NCBI RefSeq assembly: GCF_023718305.1
Contig: NZ_QEYO01000007.1
Coordinates: 152,738 to 216,737, forward strand
Source: Gramella sp. AN32
GTDB taxonomy: Bacteria > Bacteroidota > Bacteroidia > Flavobacteriales > Flavobacteriaceae
DNA: 64,000 nucleotides
Reading direction: 5' to 3'
Shown: positions 18,200 to 25,939 of the stretch, in pieces
Layout of the letters: each line of letters begins with the position of its first letter
Numbering within the stretch: position 1 is the stretch's first letter
The notes under the pieces: model-generated
Database searches by the model: none
Told to the model about the DNA's origin: nothing
What the model saw: only the letters and a program-made list of their open reading frames with translations
Made by a program: the position numbers and the translations under genes

Positions 18200-18946
18200 T
18201 TATAACTGTGAATACGGCAGGGTTTTTAAAAAAACCCTGGTAATATCTGAAACCGTATTAGTATATTCATCAAGTTTTGAAATACGTTTCCACTCAGGGT
18301 TCTTGCCGAAACCGGCCCAGGCTTTTTCATGTTCCGCTTTGTCCTTAAACGCGAGCATATAGGTTAAAGAAGGCATTTGCCCTCCCGAGATATTCTTTCC
18401 GAAAAATACGGTGTGTAAACCAACATTCTCGAAAATTTCAAATTCATTTTCATTGAACATTTTTAATTTCCTTCTTAATGCATCTTCATTAGAACTTTCA
18501 TAAATCCTTAATTCAAATTGATTCAAGGCATCATCAGGTTTCACAAGATTAGGAAATCCCCAGGTAGATCTTATGAGCCTGCTTTCATACCTTTCAAAAG
18601 GAATCTTATCTACAGGGAGATTACTAAATGCTTCAGAATCGGATAAAAATTTCCCGTCCTGTTCAATTTTATCGTTAATTTCCGCATATGCCTGCATACT
18701 TTCATAGGGGATAAGGAGATATATTTTTTTAGGCAAACTTTCCCCACTTTCCTCAAAAGCTCCCACCTTATTTAGTCCCTCACGATTGAGGGCCGGAATT
18801 AGCGCATCCTTAAAATAATCATGCAAAGTAGCCTCTGAAACACCAAATTTCATATCATATACCCTGAGCTCATAAATTTCAGACTGTGCCAAGGATGACA
18901 TATATAAAAATAGGCTGCAAATAAAAAAGATAATTTTAGAATTCAT
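18200..18946 (-). CDS. NIPSNAP-family protein with signal peptide
   Basis: The 248-residue protein has a signal peptide (about 1-20, ending SSLAQ). Two NIPSNAP/dimeric alpha-beta-barrel repeats follow, each starting with YELRVYD or FELRIYE and ending with a W-pattern (HEKAWAGFGKNPEWKRI). Function in bacteria is unknown; the signal peptide places it outside the cytoplasm. It stands alone between prs and the tRNA genes. Confidence 0.8.
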   Translation of the reverse strand: MNSKIIFFICSLFLYMSSLAQSEIYELRVYDMKFGVSEATLHDYFKDALIPALNREGLNKVGAFEESGESLPKKIYLLIPYESMQAYAEINDKIEQDGKFLSDSEAFSNLPVDKIPFERYESRLIRSTWGFPNLVKPDDALNQFELRIYESSNEDALRRKLKMFNENEFEIFENVGLHTVFFGKNISGGQMPSLTYMLAFKDKAEHEKAWAGFGKNPEWKRISKLDEYTNTVSDITRVFLKTLPYSQL

Positions 18947-19122
18947 GTTTTTATGATATTTATCCTGGAAAGATACAATTATAAATTTTGCTTTAGCCCC
19001 AAAAGAGACCTCTAGACCAGTCTTAGTATATGATTATTTTTTACATCCTTTAAACTGGTTCAATAAAAAATATGACTGATATATTATAAAAATACTCATA
19101 GTAAAATCGGATAAATTTCATT

Positions 19123-19150
19123 TTTGAAAGCAAATTTTTTTATACTTTTG
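19123..19150 (+). promoter_or_regulatory. Promoter of the tRNA-Leu pair
   Basis: TTTG (19123-19126), 16 nt and TACTTTTG (19143-19150) lie directly before the truncated tRNA-Leu. It presumably still drives the intact tRNA 78 nt further on. Confidence 0.55.
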
Positions 19151-19160
19151 CCCTCCACTA

Positions 19161-19203
19161 GCTCGAGTGGCGGAATTGGTAGACGCGCTGGATTCAAAAT
19201 CCA
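19161..19203 (+). pseudogene. Truncated tRNA-Leu (5' half only)
   Basis: The 5' acceptor strand GCTCGAG, a D-arm and an anticodon stem-loop with TTCAAAA are present. The variable arm, T-arm and 3' acceptor strand (CTCGAGC expected) are missing before the next tRNA begins 25 nt later. The D-arm and anticodon arm differ from the downstream tRNA-Leu at several bases, so this is a second, decayed gene rather than a repeat of the first. Confidence 0.75.
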
Positions 19204-19227
19204 AATTTGAGAAAGGAAAAAAAGTAT

Positions 19228-19310
19228 GCCGAAGTGGTGGAATTGGTAGACACGATGGATTCAAAATCCATTGCTCACAAGGCTTGCGGGTTCGATTCCC
19301 GCCTTCGGTA
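19228..19310 (+). tRNA. tRNA-Leu (anticodon CAA)
   Basis: The 83-nt gene has an acceptor stem GCCGAAG/CTTCGGT with a terminal G-T pair, and a D-loop containing AATTGGTAGA. The anticodon loop is TTCAAAA, giving CAA. A long variable arm and a T-arm GCGGG/CCCGC follow. CCA is not encoded. The mobile element lies immediately 3', so the 3' end of this gene is the likely attachment site. Confidence 0.9.
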
Positions 19311-19312
19311 CT

Positions 19313-19345
19313 AAAAAAGCTGAGATGAAAATCTCGGCTTTTTTT
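19313..19345 (+). terminator. Terminator after tRNA-Leu
   Basis: AAAAAAGCTGAGAT pairs with ATCTCGGCTTTTTT around GAAA, with one G-T pair, and ends in a T run. The remaining ~240 bp to the transposase stop show two GGTACAAC repeats (19353 and 19365 region) and otherwise nothing recognisable. Confidence 0.8.
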
Positions 19346-19588
19346 ATGACTTGGTACAACATAGGTACAACATTTTGTTATTTTGAAGACAACATTCTTA
19401 TTGATATTAAATCGTTTCATTTGTCATTTATCTTTATGAATTACCAAATAGGATAATAGATTCTGCCAAATCACAACCTTTTTTCTTCGGAAGGGAAGTT
19501 TATTATCATACAATATACACGCAAGGTAAACTCGCAAAATACTTCCATCAAAAGACTTCTATATAACTCCTTCTTAAATATTTGATTA

Positions 19589-20932
19589 TCAAGCTGCTTC
19601 TTCGAGTTCCTTTTGTATGTGGGCAACCTTTTTCTGCAAGTTGTCGAGCCTCTTTTGTTGGCTGTGCCTTTTCATTTTTACTAAAATGGATTCATCGTAT
19701 TCAACCTGTTGTGTTACCATGGTGTAGACTATGGATGCCAGTTTGTTCCCAGTTGCAATCGCGGCCGCCTTACCGCCATTTTTAGCCCTTTGGATTCGGT
19801 AATAATCACCCAAAGGTCCCTTGCTTTTCCAGAGACAGCTGCCAGATTTCCTGAAGATATGCCCCGCAGTGTTCTTCTTGTTCATCAAATGGCTGCTTAT
19901 CAGCTTCCCTCCAGATTGTTTGTTGTTGGGCACGAGGTTAAGCCAAGAGAGGAACTGTTTCCGTGTCGGCCATTTACAGAAATCGCTTCCCATTTCCCCC
20001 AGAATGTTCAGACCACTCAGGCTATCTATACCGTCTATTTGGGTAATGTCCACACCCAATTGCGTTTTTAGGTAACTGTCGACATCAAATTTTGGGGTGT
20101 TCTTGTTTTTCGTTTTTCTGCGTTTCTTAATGGGGCTTTTCTCCTCGCCCAGAATTTCGATTGTTTCCCTTTTCTTTAATGCCTTTTCTATTTTTTCATC
20201 GCACTGCCGTATCTGTGCGTGCACGAAATGGAAGGCATCGTACGCCTGTTGAAGGGTAAAAAGGTATTCTTCCCGCCATGTCCCTTCCAGGGATTTCATT
20301 ATGGTCTCCTTGCTCGCCCTGATGCACCTGTCCCTGAGTTCCGCTAATATTTCCGTATCCCTTTCCCCGTTCAGGATTGCGCTAACGATGGACATGCCTG
20401 TTTTTCCTGCAAGATCCCTAATCACCTTGTGCAGCTTTATGTTCATCTGTTCCATGGATTTCTGCATGTGCTGGAGGTAGCGGCTCGCCTGACGGATCAG
20501 GTTCTGCCGGTGCCTGGTGTAAGTGCGCAATTCCCGAGTATAGTTGTCCGGCTGGAAACTGTTCGACAAAAGCCCGCAGCTATGTAGCTTCTGTATCCAT
20601 TCGGCATCGCTCATGTCCGTTTTCCTGCCGCTTACGTTCTTGACGTTTCGTGCGTTTACCAGAAACACCTCGAAACCGTAGTCTTCCAAAAGAAGGAAAA
20701 GATTGAGCCAATAGATGCCCGTTGATTCCATGGCGATAGTTGTAATACCACATTTTTTAAGCCATCTCGCTATTTGGTGCAGGTCGCAAGTGAAGGCGGT
20801 GAATCGTCTTACTCTTTCATCGTCCCTATCTTCAGGGACTGCCACCCAATGTTCCGTGCTACCGATGTCGATGCCCGCTGCATTTGGGTTCAACATGGCC
20901 ATTTCGACCACTTCTTTTTTTGTCTTTTTCAT
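19589..20932 (-). CDS. IS110-family transposase (DEDD recombinase)
   Basis: The 447-residue transposase starts with the RuvC-like segment AAGIDIGSTEHWVAVP, continues with MESTGIYWLNLFLLLEDYG and the SGRKTDMSDAEW signature, and ends with the Tnp_2 part IDGIDSLSGLNILGEMG and NNKQSGGK, which would supply the catalytic serine. A lysine/arginine-rich insert near residue 265 is unusual. The frame is intact, so the element may be active. The protein is guided by a non-coding RNA in related elements. Confidence 0.93.
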   Translation of the reverse strand: MKKTKKEVVEMAMLNPNAAGIDIGSTEHWVAVPEDRDDERVRRFTAFTCDLHQIARWLKKCGITTIAMESTGIYWLNLFLLLEDYGFEVFLVNARNVKNVSGRKTDMSDAEWIQKLHSCGLLSNSFQPDNYTRELRTYTRHRQNLIRQASRYLQHMQKSMEQMNIKLHKVIRDLAGKTGMSIVSAILNGERDTEILAELRDRCIRASKETIMKSLEGTWREEYLFTLQQAYDAFHFVHAQIRQCDEKIEKALKKRETIEILGEEKSPIKKRRKTKNKNTPKFDVDSYLKTQLGVDITQIDGIDSLSGLNILGEMGSDFCKWPTRKQFLSWLNLVPNNKQSGGKLISSHLMNKKNTAGHIFRKSGSCLWKSKGPLGDYYRIQRAKNGGKAAAIATGNKLASIVYTMVTQQVEYDESILVKMKRHSQQKRLDNLQKKVAHIQKELEEAA

Positions 20933-20939
20933 CTCAGTA

Positions 20940-21190
20940 CTGTTTTAGGTTAAACAAAGAGCCTCGGGTCCGCCCATTTTTACGTTCTGTAATCTTCTAT
21001 AAGGGATTGCTGGGCATCACCAATGAAAAACCTACAACGGGAGGGACCAGACTACGGCAAGGGTTTGAAAACACCAATTTCTTTTAGGTCTTGACTACCC
21101 GAAGCTCCGTATGTAAAGTTATTGAATTTTAAGACCCAAATACTTGTTTTGGAGGTTACTACGGCATAAAGCCAACGCAACATCCTACGC
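20940..21190 (-). ncRNA. Candidate IS110 bridge RNA region
   Basis: In IS110-group elements the non-coding stretch upstream of the transposase encodes a structured bridge RNA that pairs with donor and target DNA. Here about 250 bp upstream of the transposase start contain no ORF and several small hairpins, for example CCAAA/TTTGG at 21136-21152 and GGC/GCC at 21163-21173. Position is the main argument; the RNA ends and guide loops cannot be fixed without comparison with other copies. Confidence 0.4.
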
Positions 21191-21275
21191 TTATTTATTC
21201 CGTTTCCTTTTGAGCTGAGATTTTAGCTTCCGTTTGGGTACTGCTCAAATATTGTTTAATCTAAATTCAAAAGCT

Positions 21276-22112
21276 ATGTATTTACAAAATTTGCAACAGG
21301 ATGAAATCTTCGTACCATCAGAAATGAAATCCTTAAAAAGTCTGACCCAGATGGAATCCCGACGAGGGCTTGAAAATGTCATCATCTCTAATGGCAAAAT
21401 CGTCAATGTTGTCTCGAACAGCTATGGCCATATTCCGAATCAACTGTTCTTCAGGAAAGCCGAGGAAATGCTGACCGATGCACATCTGAACTTCCACAAA
21501 CGCACCATCAACAAAAATGATAGGTCGTTCATTACCGACTTTATCATCGACGACAAAAGCCAGTTTACAGTTAAGAACCATAAAGACTTGATACTACCGA
21601 TGCTTCGGTTCAAAAACTCGTATGACGGTAGTGAAAAGACCTCTGGTCACTTTGGATTTTACAGAGAAGTATGTTCCAATGGCTTGCACGTCTCTCAAGC
21701 GGAAATTGAGTTTTCCATCAAGCACAGTAAGAACAATACACACCTGATAATGCCCAGGTTAAGCAATCTGTTCGATAAGTTTCTGGACAATGAATTCTAT
21801 ACCATTACCAAGAAATTCGACAAGATGAAGGAATTTAAAATCATCGATACACAAGAGTTCGTAAGGGCAATTCTTGACAGAACGAAACTGTTCCGATACG
21901 AATGTAGCGACAAGAATAGCGACCCGTCGAAAAAATCTCGTGAGGTCATCGAAATCTTGAACTATGAAGCGTTGTTGCTTAATGAACAACCTAATCTTTG
22001 GCTGGGCTATAATGCCTTTAATTCAGTACTTCATAATGTTTTAAAGAAAAGTTTTGGCCAACAAGAGCGGTTGGACAAGAAATTGTTCGATGAAGTTTAT
22101 GAAATGGCCTAA
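21276..22112 (+). CDS. DUF932 (phage/plasmid-related) protein
   Basis: The 278-residue protein matches the DUF932 family of mobile-element proteins. It has the GHIPNQLFFRKAEEML segment near residue 50 and a GFYREVCSNGLHV segment near residue 130, which is the family's most conserved part. No biochemical role is settled. The ATG at 21276 is chosen over an in-frame start at 21234. A terminator follows at 22126. DUF932 genes in ICEs of this type usually sit near ssb, as here. Confidence 0.82.
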   Translation: MYLQNLQQDEIFVPSEMKSLKSLTQMESRRGLENVIISNGKIVNVVSNSYGHIPNQLFFRKAEEMLTDAHLNFHKRTINKNDRSFITDFIIDDKSQFTVKNHKDLILPMLRFKNSYDGSEKTSGHFGFYREVCSNGLHVSQAEIEFSIKHSKNNTHLIMPRLSNLFDKFLDNEFYTITKKFDKMKEFKIIDTQEFVRAILDRTKLFRYECSDKNSDPSKKSREVIEILNYEALLLNEQPNLWLGYNAFNSVLHNVLKKSFGQQERLDKKLFDEVYEMA

Positions 22113-22125
22113 AGCCAAAAGGTTC

Positions 22126-22152
22126 ATCCAGTACCTCAAACTGGATTTTTTT
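22126..22152 (+). terminator. Terminator after the DUF932 gene
   Basis: ATCCAGT/ACTGGAT arms with a 7-nt loop are followed by a run of T residues (to 22152), 14 nt after the stop codon. Confidence 0.8.
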
Positions 22153-22194
22153 GTTCTTGCTCTTTAAAGGTTCAATAGTAACACCACTCAGCCC

Positions 22195-22600
22195 ATTCCC
22201 CTACATTCCGTAAAAAACTTCATTTCGGGAAAAGCGCTTCACTGCACAAGGTCTTGGACACAATCCCAAAGATTCCGATTTCCACTACGCTAATCCCGCC
22301 CAAAAGCGGGAAACGCTTCATTCCCAATCTACATCTTTGAAATTAAGTCCGCTTTAAATTCTGCTAAAGAGGATAATTCGTTTTAATAACCCGCTAAGCA
22401 CATTTCCCTTCATTCCACGCCTGCCTGCTGAAAAAGCAGGTAACCACTTCATTCCGAGAAAAGAGCTTCTCTACTAAGGTCTTGGGCACAATCCCCAATT
22501 TCAGCTTTCCATTCCGTTAACCCTTCCGCTATGCTGGGAAGGGACACTTCATTCCTATGCCAAAATTGTGAATCAAGTCCGCTTTTCATCGGAAAGTCAT
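22195..22600. repeat. Degenerate ~230-bp tandem duplication with hairpins, non-coding
   Basis: Two diverged units share landmarks at a fixed offset: AAGGTCTTGG at 22248 and 22476, and AAGTCCGCTTT at 22344 and 22575. CTTCATTCC recurs at 22316, 22408, 22447 and 22547. Hairpins inside the units differ in sequence but not in kind: CCCGC/GCGGG (22295-22310), CCTGCT/AGCAGG (22424-22440) and CCCTTCC/GGAAGGG (22521-22543). No credible ORF is present. Confidence 0.7.
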
Positions 22601-22618
22601 CACTTCGATTTTCTTAAC

Positions 22619-22744
22619 AGGATTTTCGGCGCGGTCTTCTTGAGCCCTTACTCGAAAATCCTTAAAAACCGAACCGCTGCCTTACACATTTTAAGGGGTT
22701 TATAATGGATAAAGCCTTTGTTGTTTTTCGGGGCGTCGAAAAAC
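22619..22744. other. Stem-loops upstream of ssb
   Basis: AGGATTTTCG (22619-22628) and CGAAAATCCT (22653-22662) are exact inverted repeats 24 nt apart. GTTTTTCG (22723-22730) and CGAAAAAC (22737-22744) form a second exact hairpin with a 6-nt loop. With the duplicated block at 22195-22600 they fill most of the 960-bp gene-free gap before ssb; from 22745 to 23074 nothing distinct is seen. Confidence 0.65.
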
Positions 22745-23074
22745 AGGCACGACATAACCAATTCTAGATTAAACCCAGCTGCTTATTTCGCTTAACTGTC
22801 GGTACGCTCAAACGCAACTGTGTTTAAAAGAATTGCTAATGCCCTTATGGAACTTGTCAAGACTATACAAGTTTTAGTGAAAAATAAGGCTTCTACTTCC
22901 TTGAAAACCCAAGGGTTTTACTACGTCGCAAACACACCTGATTTGTTCCCTAAAAGTCTTGACAAAACCCACTCTATCCATTGTGCTGTGCACAGAAGAA
23001 AAGAACAAACACCCCTTAAAATTTAATCTGTTTTAAATCAATAGGGGAAATATAAATCACTTAAATATTTAGTT

Positions 23075-23419
23075 ATGAGTACTATTAGAAATCACGTACA
23101 GTTAATTGGAAACGTTGGACAAAAGCCAACCATTACGAACCTTGAAAGCGGTAAGAAAGTTGCCCGCTTCTCACTCGCTACAAACGAGTATTACAAAGAC
23201 GGCAAAGGCGAAAAGCAAACGGACACCAACTGGCATACCGTAGTGGCTTGGGGCAAGACCGCTGAAATTGTAGAAAACTATATTGTAAAAGGAAAGGAAG
23301 TAGGAATTACAGGGAAACTAAAGACCCGAACCTACACAACCGATGATGGCAACCAACGCTATGTTACGGAAGTCGTAGCCGATGAAATCCTATTGCTGGG
23401 GTCAAAAAATGACAAGTAG
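23075..23419 (+). CDS. ssb: Single-stranded DNA-binding protein
   Basis: The 114-residue protein is an OB-fold SSB: IRNHVQLIGNVGQKP at the N-terminus, TNWHTVVAWGKTAEIVENYIVKG in the middle and VVADEILLLG near the end. It is short and ends in GSKNDK, lacking the acidic DDDIPF-type tip through which housekeeping SSBs recruit repair proteins. Such ICE-encoded SSBs are thought to coat the incoming single strand during transfer. A strong terminator follows. Confidence 0.92.
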   Translation: MSTIRNHVQLIGNVGQKPTITNLESGKKVARFSLATNEYYKDGKGEKQTDTNWHTVVAWGKTAEIVENYIVKGKEVGITGKLKTRTYTTDDGNQRYVTEVVADEILLLGSKNDK

Positions 23420-23432
23420 CATCTAAAAGTTA

Positions 23433-23469
23433 AGAGGGCGTTATTCTCGAAAGTTGCGCCCTCTTTTTC
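23433..23469 (+). terminator. Terminator after ssb
   Basis: AGAGGGCG (23433-23440) pairs with CGCCCTCT (23457-23464), followed by T residues. Confidence 0.85.
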
Positions 23470-23496
23470 ATTATTAACTCTTTAAATCAAATTAAA

Positions 23497-23877
23497 ATGA
23501 AAGCACAAGTTAACGAAATCAAAGAAAGATTACAACATTTTCACGGAACGGAAATGTTCTACCAAATCCCATTATTGAGAACACGTTTTACGGACGGGCT
23601 AAAATATCTTGCCAATGTAGCGGACTGTTTTTGGCTCATTACGGACACTTCCGTAATAGCAAAAAGTCTAATGAACCGAAGCGAATTTGTAACCATAGAC
23701 TTCAAAAGATTATCCGAAGAAAAACAGGATTATTCTGGTTACGAAGCCGAGATAATTTACAGCGATGGTAATGATAATATTTTGGAAAAACACGGGTATC
23801 GGGCAACCGATTTTCCACTCGATGAACTGCGGTTATTTTTTGTAAATGATACGCTGATGTTACCAAGCGAATATTAA
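23497..23877 (+). CDS. DUF6876 family protein
   Basis: The 126-residue protein begins MKAQVNEIKERLQHFHGTE and carries YTDGLKYLA-type text (FTDGLKYLANVADCFWLI) near residue 30 and a C-terminal LRLFFVNDTLMLPSEY. This matches the small family found beside ssb in Bacteroidota mobile elements. The function is unknown. It starts 77 bp after ssb and is probably transcribed from its own promoter after the ssb terminator. Confidence 0.72.
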   Translation: MKAQVNEIKERLQHFHGTEMFYQIPLLRTRFTDGLKYLANVADCFWLITDTSVIAKSLMNRSEFVTIDFKRLSEEKQDYSGYEAEIIYSDGNDNILEKHGYRATDFPLDELRLFFVNDTLMLPSEY

Positions 23878-23888
23878 AATCGGACGTT

Positions 23889-24086
23889 ATGATATATCTA
23901 AATTTTACCGATTTGAACGAGGAAACACAAGAGCGATTAATTGCCAGTTCCAAAGAAGATGTAAAGGAAAAATACGGCAAGGATATAATGAATTATACAA
24001 CGAAGCATAATACCAATTTGGACAAGATGTTGGACGAAGAAGCGTTGCGGAATTTGTATTCCTATAAATACGTATTCAACATATAA
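23889..24086 (+). CDS. Hypothetical small protein
   Basis: The 65-residue acidic/lysine-rich helical protein follows the DUF6876 gene by 11 bp on the same strand and is closed by a terminator. I do not recognise a family. Position and spacing support it as a real gene of the same operon. Confidence 0.55.
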   Translation: MIYLNFTDLNEETQERLIASSKEDVKEKYGKDIMNYTTKHNTNLDKMLDEEALRNLYSYKYVFNI

Positions 24087-24106
24087 TTTATCAATTTTTA
24101 AATCGA

Positions 24107-24134
24107 ACACCTCTGAATTTTTAGAGGTGTTTTT
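24107..24134 (+). terminator. Terminator closing the DUF6876 operon
   Basis: ACACCTCT (24107-24114) pairs with AGAGGTGT (24123-24130) and runs into TTTT. Confidence 0.85.
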
Positions 24135-24189
24135 CCTTTCAATTAATATCAAGTCAAGAAAAAAACGTATCTTTATTTCGCTGAAATTC

Positions 24190-24515
24190 AGCATTCAAAT
24201 TTAAGTAGGGTTATCCACTTTTCGACTTTCGCCGATAACCTTACACATCGAAAAATAACATATCGGAAAATCATTTTCCCTGAAAATGGCAATCGGCTTT
24301 TTAGCCGGATTGTATGGATTTTCGTCCCGCGTGCGGGACGAAAAGGAATAGCAAGAGGGTAACACGCTGCGCGATGTTTCGGATTCCTTTTTGTTTTCAA
24401 ATAGCTGATTACCAGCGATTTGAAAATATTTTAATTTCCTGACAATCAACGATTTGCGACAAACGGGCTTGAAACGCCCATTTTTAGGGAAGATTTTGCG
24501 ACAAATCGGCGAAAT
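24190..24515. other. Candidate oriT region
   Basis: This gene-free stretch directly upstream of the mobilization genes is rich in inverted repeats. TTTTCGTCCCGC/GCGGGACGAAAA has perfect 12-bp arms with a 2-nt centre (24319-24344). GGTTATC and GATAACC flank about 18 nt (24209-24241 region). GGGC/GCCC occurs at 24465-24480, and TTTGCGACAAA occurs twice (about 24452 and 24494). Transfer origins of Bacteroidota ICEs lie in this position. The nick site is not identified. Confidence 0.5.
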
Positions 24516-24896
24516 ATGGACTCATTTATCGGAATTAGATTCAAAAAGGAAACCGCAAAACGTTTCCAAACATTCTCACGTACTTACTTCAAATCGCACA
24601 CCGAGGCAATGTCAACGATGCTCGATTTTTTCTTCTACAATGAAATATCCCCAAAGGAAAAATTGGGTCCAACAGGGCGAACCATCGAAGCAAAACTCTT
24701 AAAAAGAATCAATGCAGTTATAGCCATAATGAGAGACGTCGAAAAGACACAAACCAAACCTACGGTGGCTATGATTCAATCCCTTTTTGAAACAGAAGAA
24801 CCAAAGAAAAAATCGCTGATTGTAGAAAAGAAATACGCCAATGAAAAAAAGGAAGTACGCTTTCGCGAAAAGCAAAATCCAAGTAATCAACTATAA
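24516..24896 (+). CDS. BfmA/BtgA-family mobilization protein
   Basis: The 126-residue basic protein has FIGIRFKKETAKRFQTFSR near the N-terminus, a ribbon-helix-helix-like start, and FFFYNEISPKE in the middle. This fits the small relaxosome accessory proteins of Bacteroides mobile elements that bind oriT and assist the relaxase. It is followed 11 bp later by the relaxase gene, supporting the call. Confidence 0.78.
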   Translation: MDSFIGIRFKKETAKRFQTFSRTYFKSHTEAMSTMLDFFFYNEISPKEKLGPTGRTIEAKLLKRINAVIAIMRDVEKTQTKPTVAMIQSLFETEEPKKKSLIVEKKYANEKKEVRFREKQNPSNQL

Positions 24897-24907
24897 ATAT
24901 TTGAGCT

Positions 24908-25939
24908 ATGTACATCACAATCACACCTCAAAAATTGGGTGCAAATTACTCACAAAGTTCAGGCGATTTTGTTGGCTATTTAGAGAAAGAAAATCAAGGT
25001 TTGGAACAACAGGATATGGAACACTTTTTTAATCAATATGGCGATGAGATTTCCGCTGAAGAAGTGGTAAAGGAAATTGATGGAAACACCGCAAAATTGA
25101 AAAAGAAAGAACCCAAGTTTTATTCGATTACGGTCAGCCCGTCAAAGTATGAATTGCGAAAACTTCAGAACAGCAGCGAAGATTTAAAAAAGTACACCCG
25201 TGAGCTGATGAAGGATTATGTGGCATCTTTTAATCGGGAAATCAACGGACGACCCATAACCATCAATGATATTAAATATTATGCGAAAATTGAACATCAA
25301 CGAACGTTCAAAGGCACAGACATTCAGATTAAAGAAAACCAACCTTACGCTACAAAAATACTTCAGCTCAAAACTGAAATACGAAATATCCAAGAAGGAA
25401 GAGCTGAAGGGAATATTAAAAGGATTAAAAAAGAAATTGCCAAGCTGGAACGACAAGCACCACATCAACAAAATGGAAAACGAATTGTCCAGGGAATGTC
25501 AAAGGCAGGAAACCAAAGCCACATCCATATTATTGTAAGCAGAAAGGATGCTTCAAATTCTATTAGTCTTTCGCCAGGGAGCAAGCATAAAGCTTCCGAA
25601 GTTGAAATGCACGGCAAGAACGTAAAACGTGGCTTTGACCGAGATAAATTTTTTGAAAGCGCCGAGAAAAGGTTTGACAAGACTTTTGGCTATCAAAGAA
25701 ACTTTGCTGAAACCTACAAGGCAAGAAAGGATTTCATCAAAAATCCGAAAATCTATTTTGCATCGTTGATGAAATTGCCAACCAATGAAAAAGCGATTGC
25801 GTTCAAATTAATGCGTGAAAGTAATATTCCAATAATGCCGAGTATTCCGGTCACGCAAGCACAATTGGCAATGAAAATATTTAATAGGCTACGACGTGGT
25901 GCGGAAGTGGCCATCAAATCAAGTTCCATAGGAATCTAA
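24908..25939 (+). CDS. Relaxase / mobilization protein (MobB/BfmB-like, DUF5712)
   Basis: The 343-residue protein begins MYITITPQKLGANYSQSS and carries the histidine motif SHIHIIVSRKD near residue 205, a relaxase motif III (HxH) for metal binding. It is the expected transesterase that nicks oriT and leads the strand through the channel. The catalytic tyrosine is not assigned; candidates lie in the N-terminal region around YVASFNREING. Its stop overlaps the start of the coupling protein gene (TAATG). Confidence 0.8.
   Translation: MYITITPQKLGANYSQSSGDFVGYLEKENQGLEQQDMEHFFNQYGDEISAEEVVKEIDGNTAKLKKKEPKFYSITVSPSKYELRKLQNSSEDLKKYTRELMKDYVASFNREINGRPITINDIKYYAKIEHQRTFKGTDIQIKENQPYATKILQLKTEIRNIQEGRAEGNIKRIKKEIAKLERQAPHQQNGKRIVQGMSKAGNQSHIHIIVSRKDASNSISLSPGSKHKASEVEMHGKNVKRGFDRDKFFESAEKRFDKTFGYQRNFAETYKARKDFIKNPKIYFASLMKLPTNEKAIAFKLMRESNIPIMPSIPVTQAQLAMKIFNRLRRGAEVAIKSSSIGI

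Larger units (their letters stand above)
19570..21200 (-). mobile_element. IS110-family insertion sequence (approximate limits)
   Basis: A single complete DEDD transposase gene is flanked upstream by about 250 bp of non-coding sequence, the arrangement of IS110-group elements. IS110 elements usually lack terminal inverted repeats and target duplications, so the ends cannot be set by eye; the coordinates are estimates. It separates the tRNA from the rest of the ICE and may have displaced or replaced sequence at the ICE left end. Confidence 0.65.

Noticed and set aside
19311..19588. Remnant of an ICE integrase next to the tRNA
   Set aside because: No reading frame with tyrosine-recombinase motifs was found between the tRNA and the transposase, nor elsewhere in the window.
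22820..23026. 68-residue ORF in the gap before ssb
   Set aside because: No recognisable pattern and low-complexity composition; the surrounding DNA is structured non-coding sequence.
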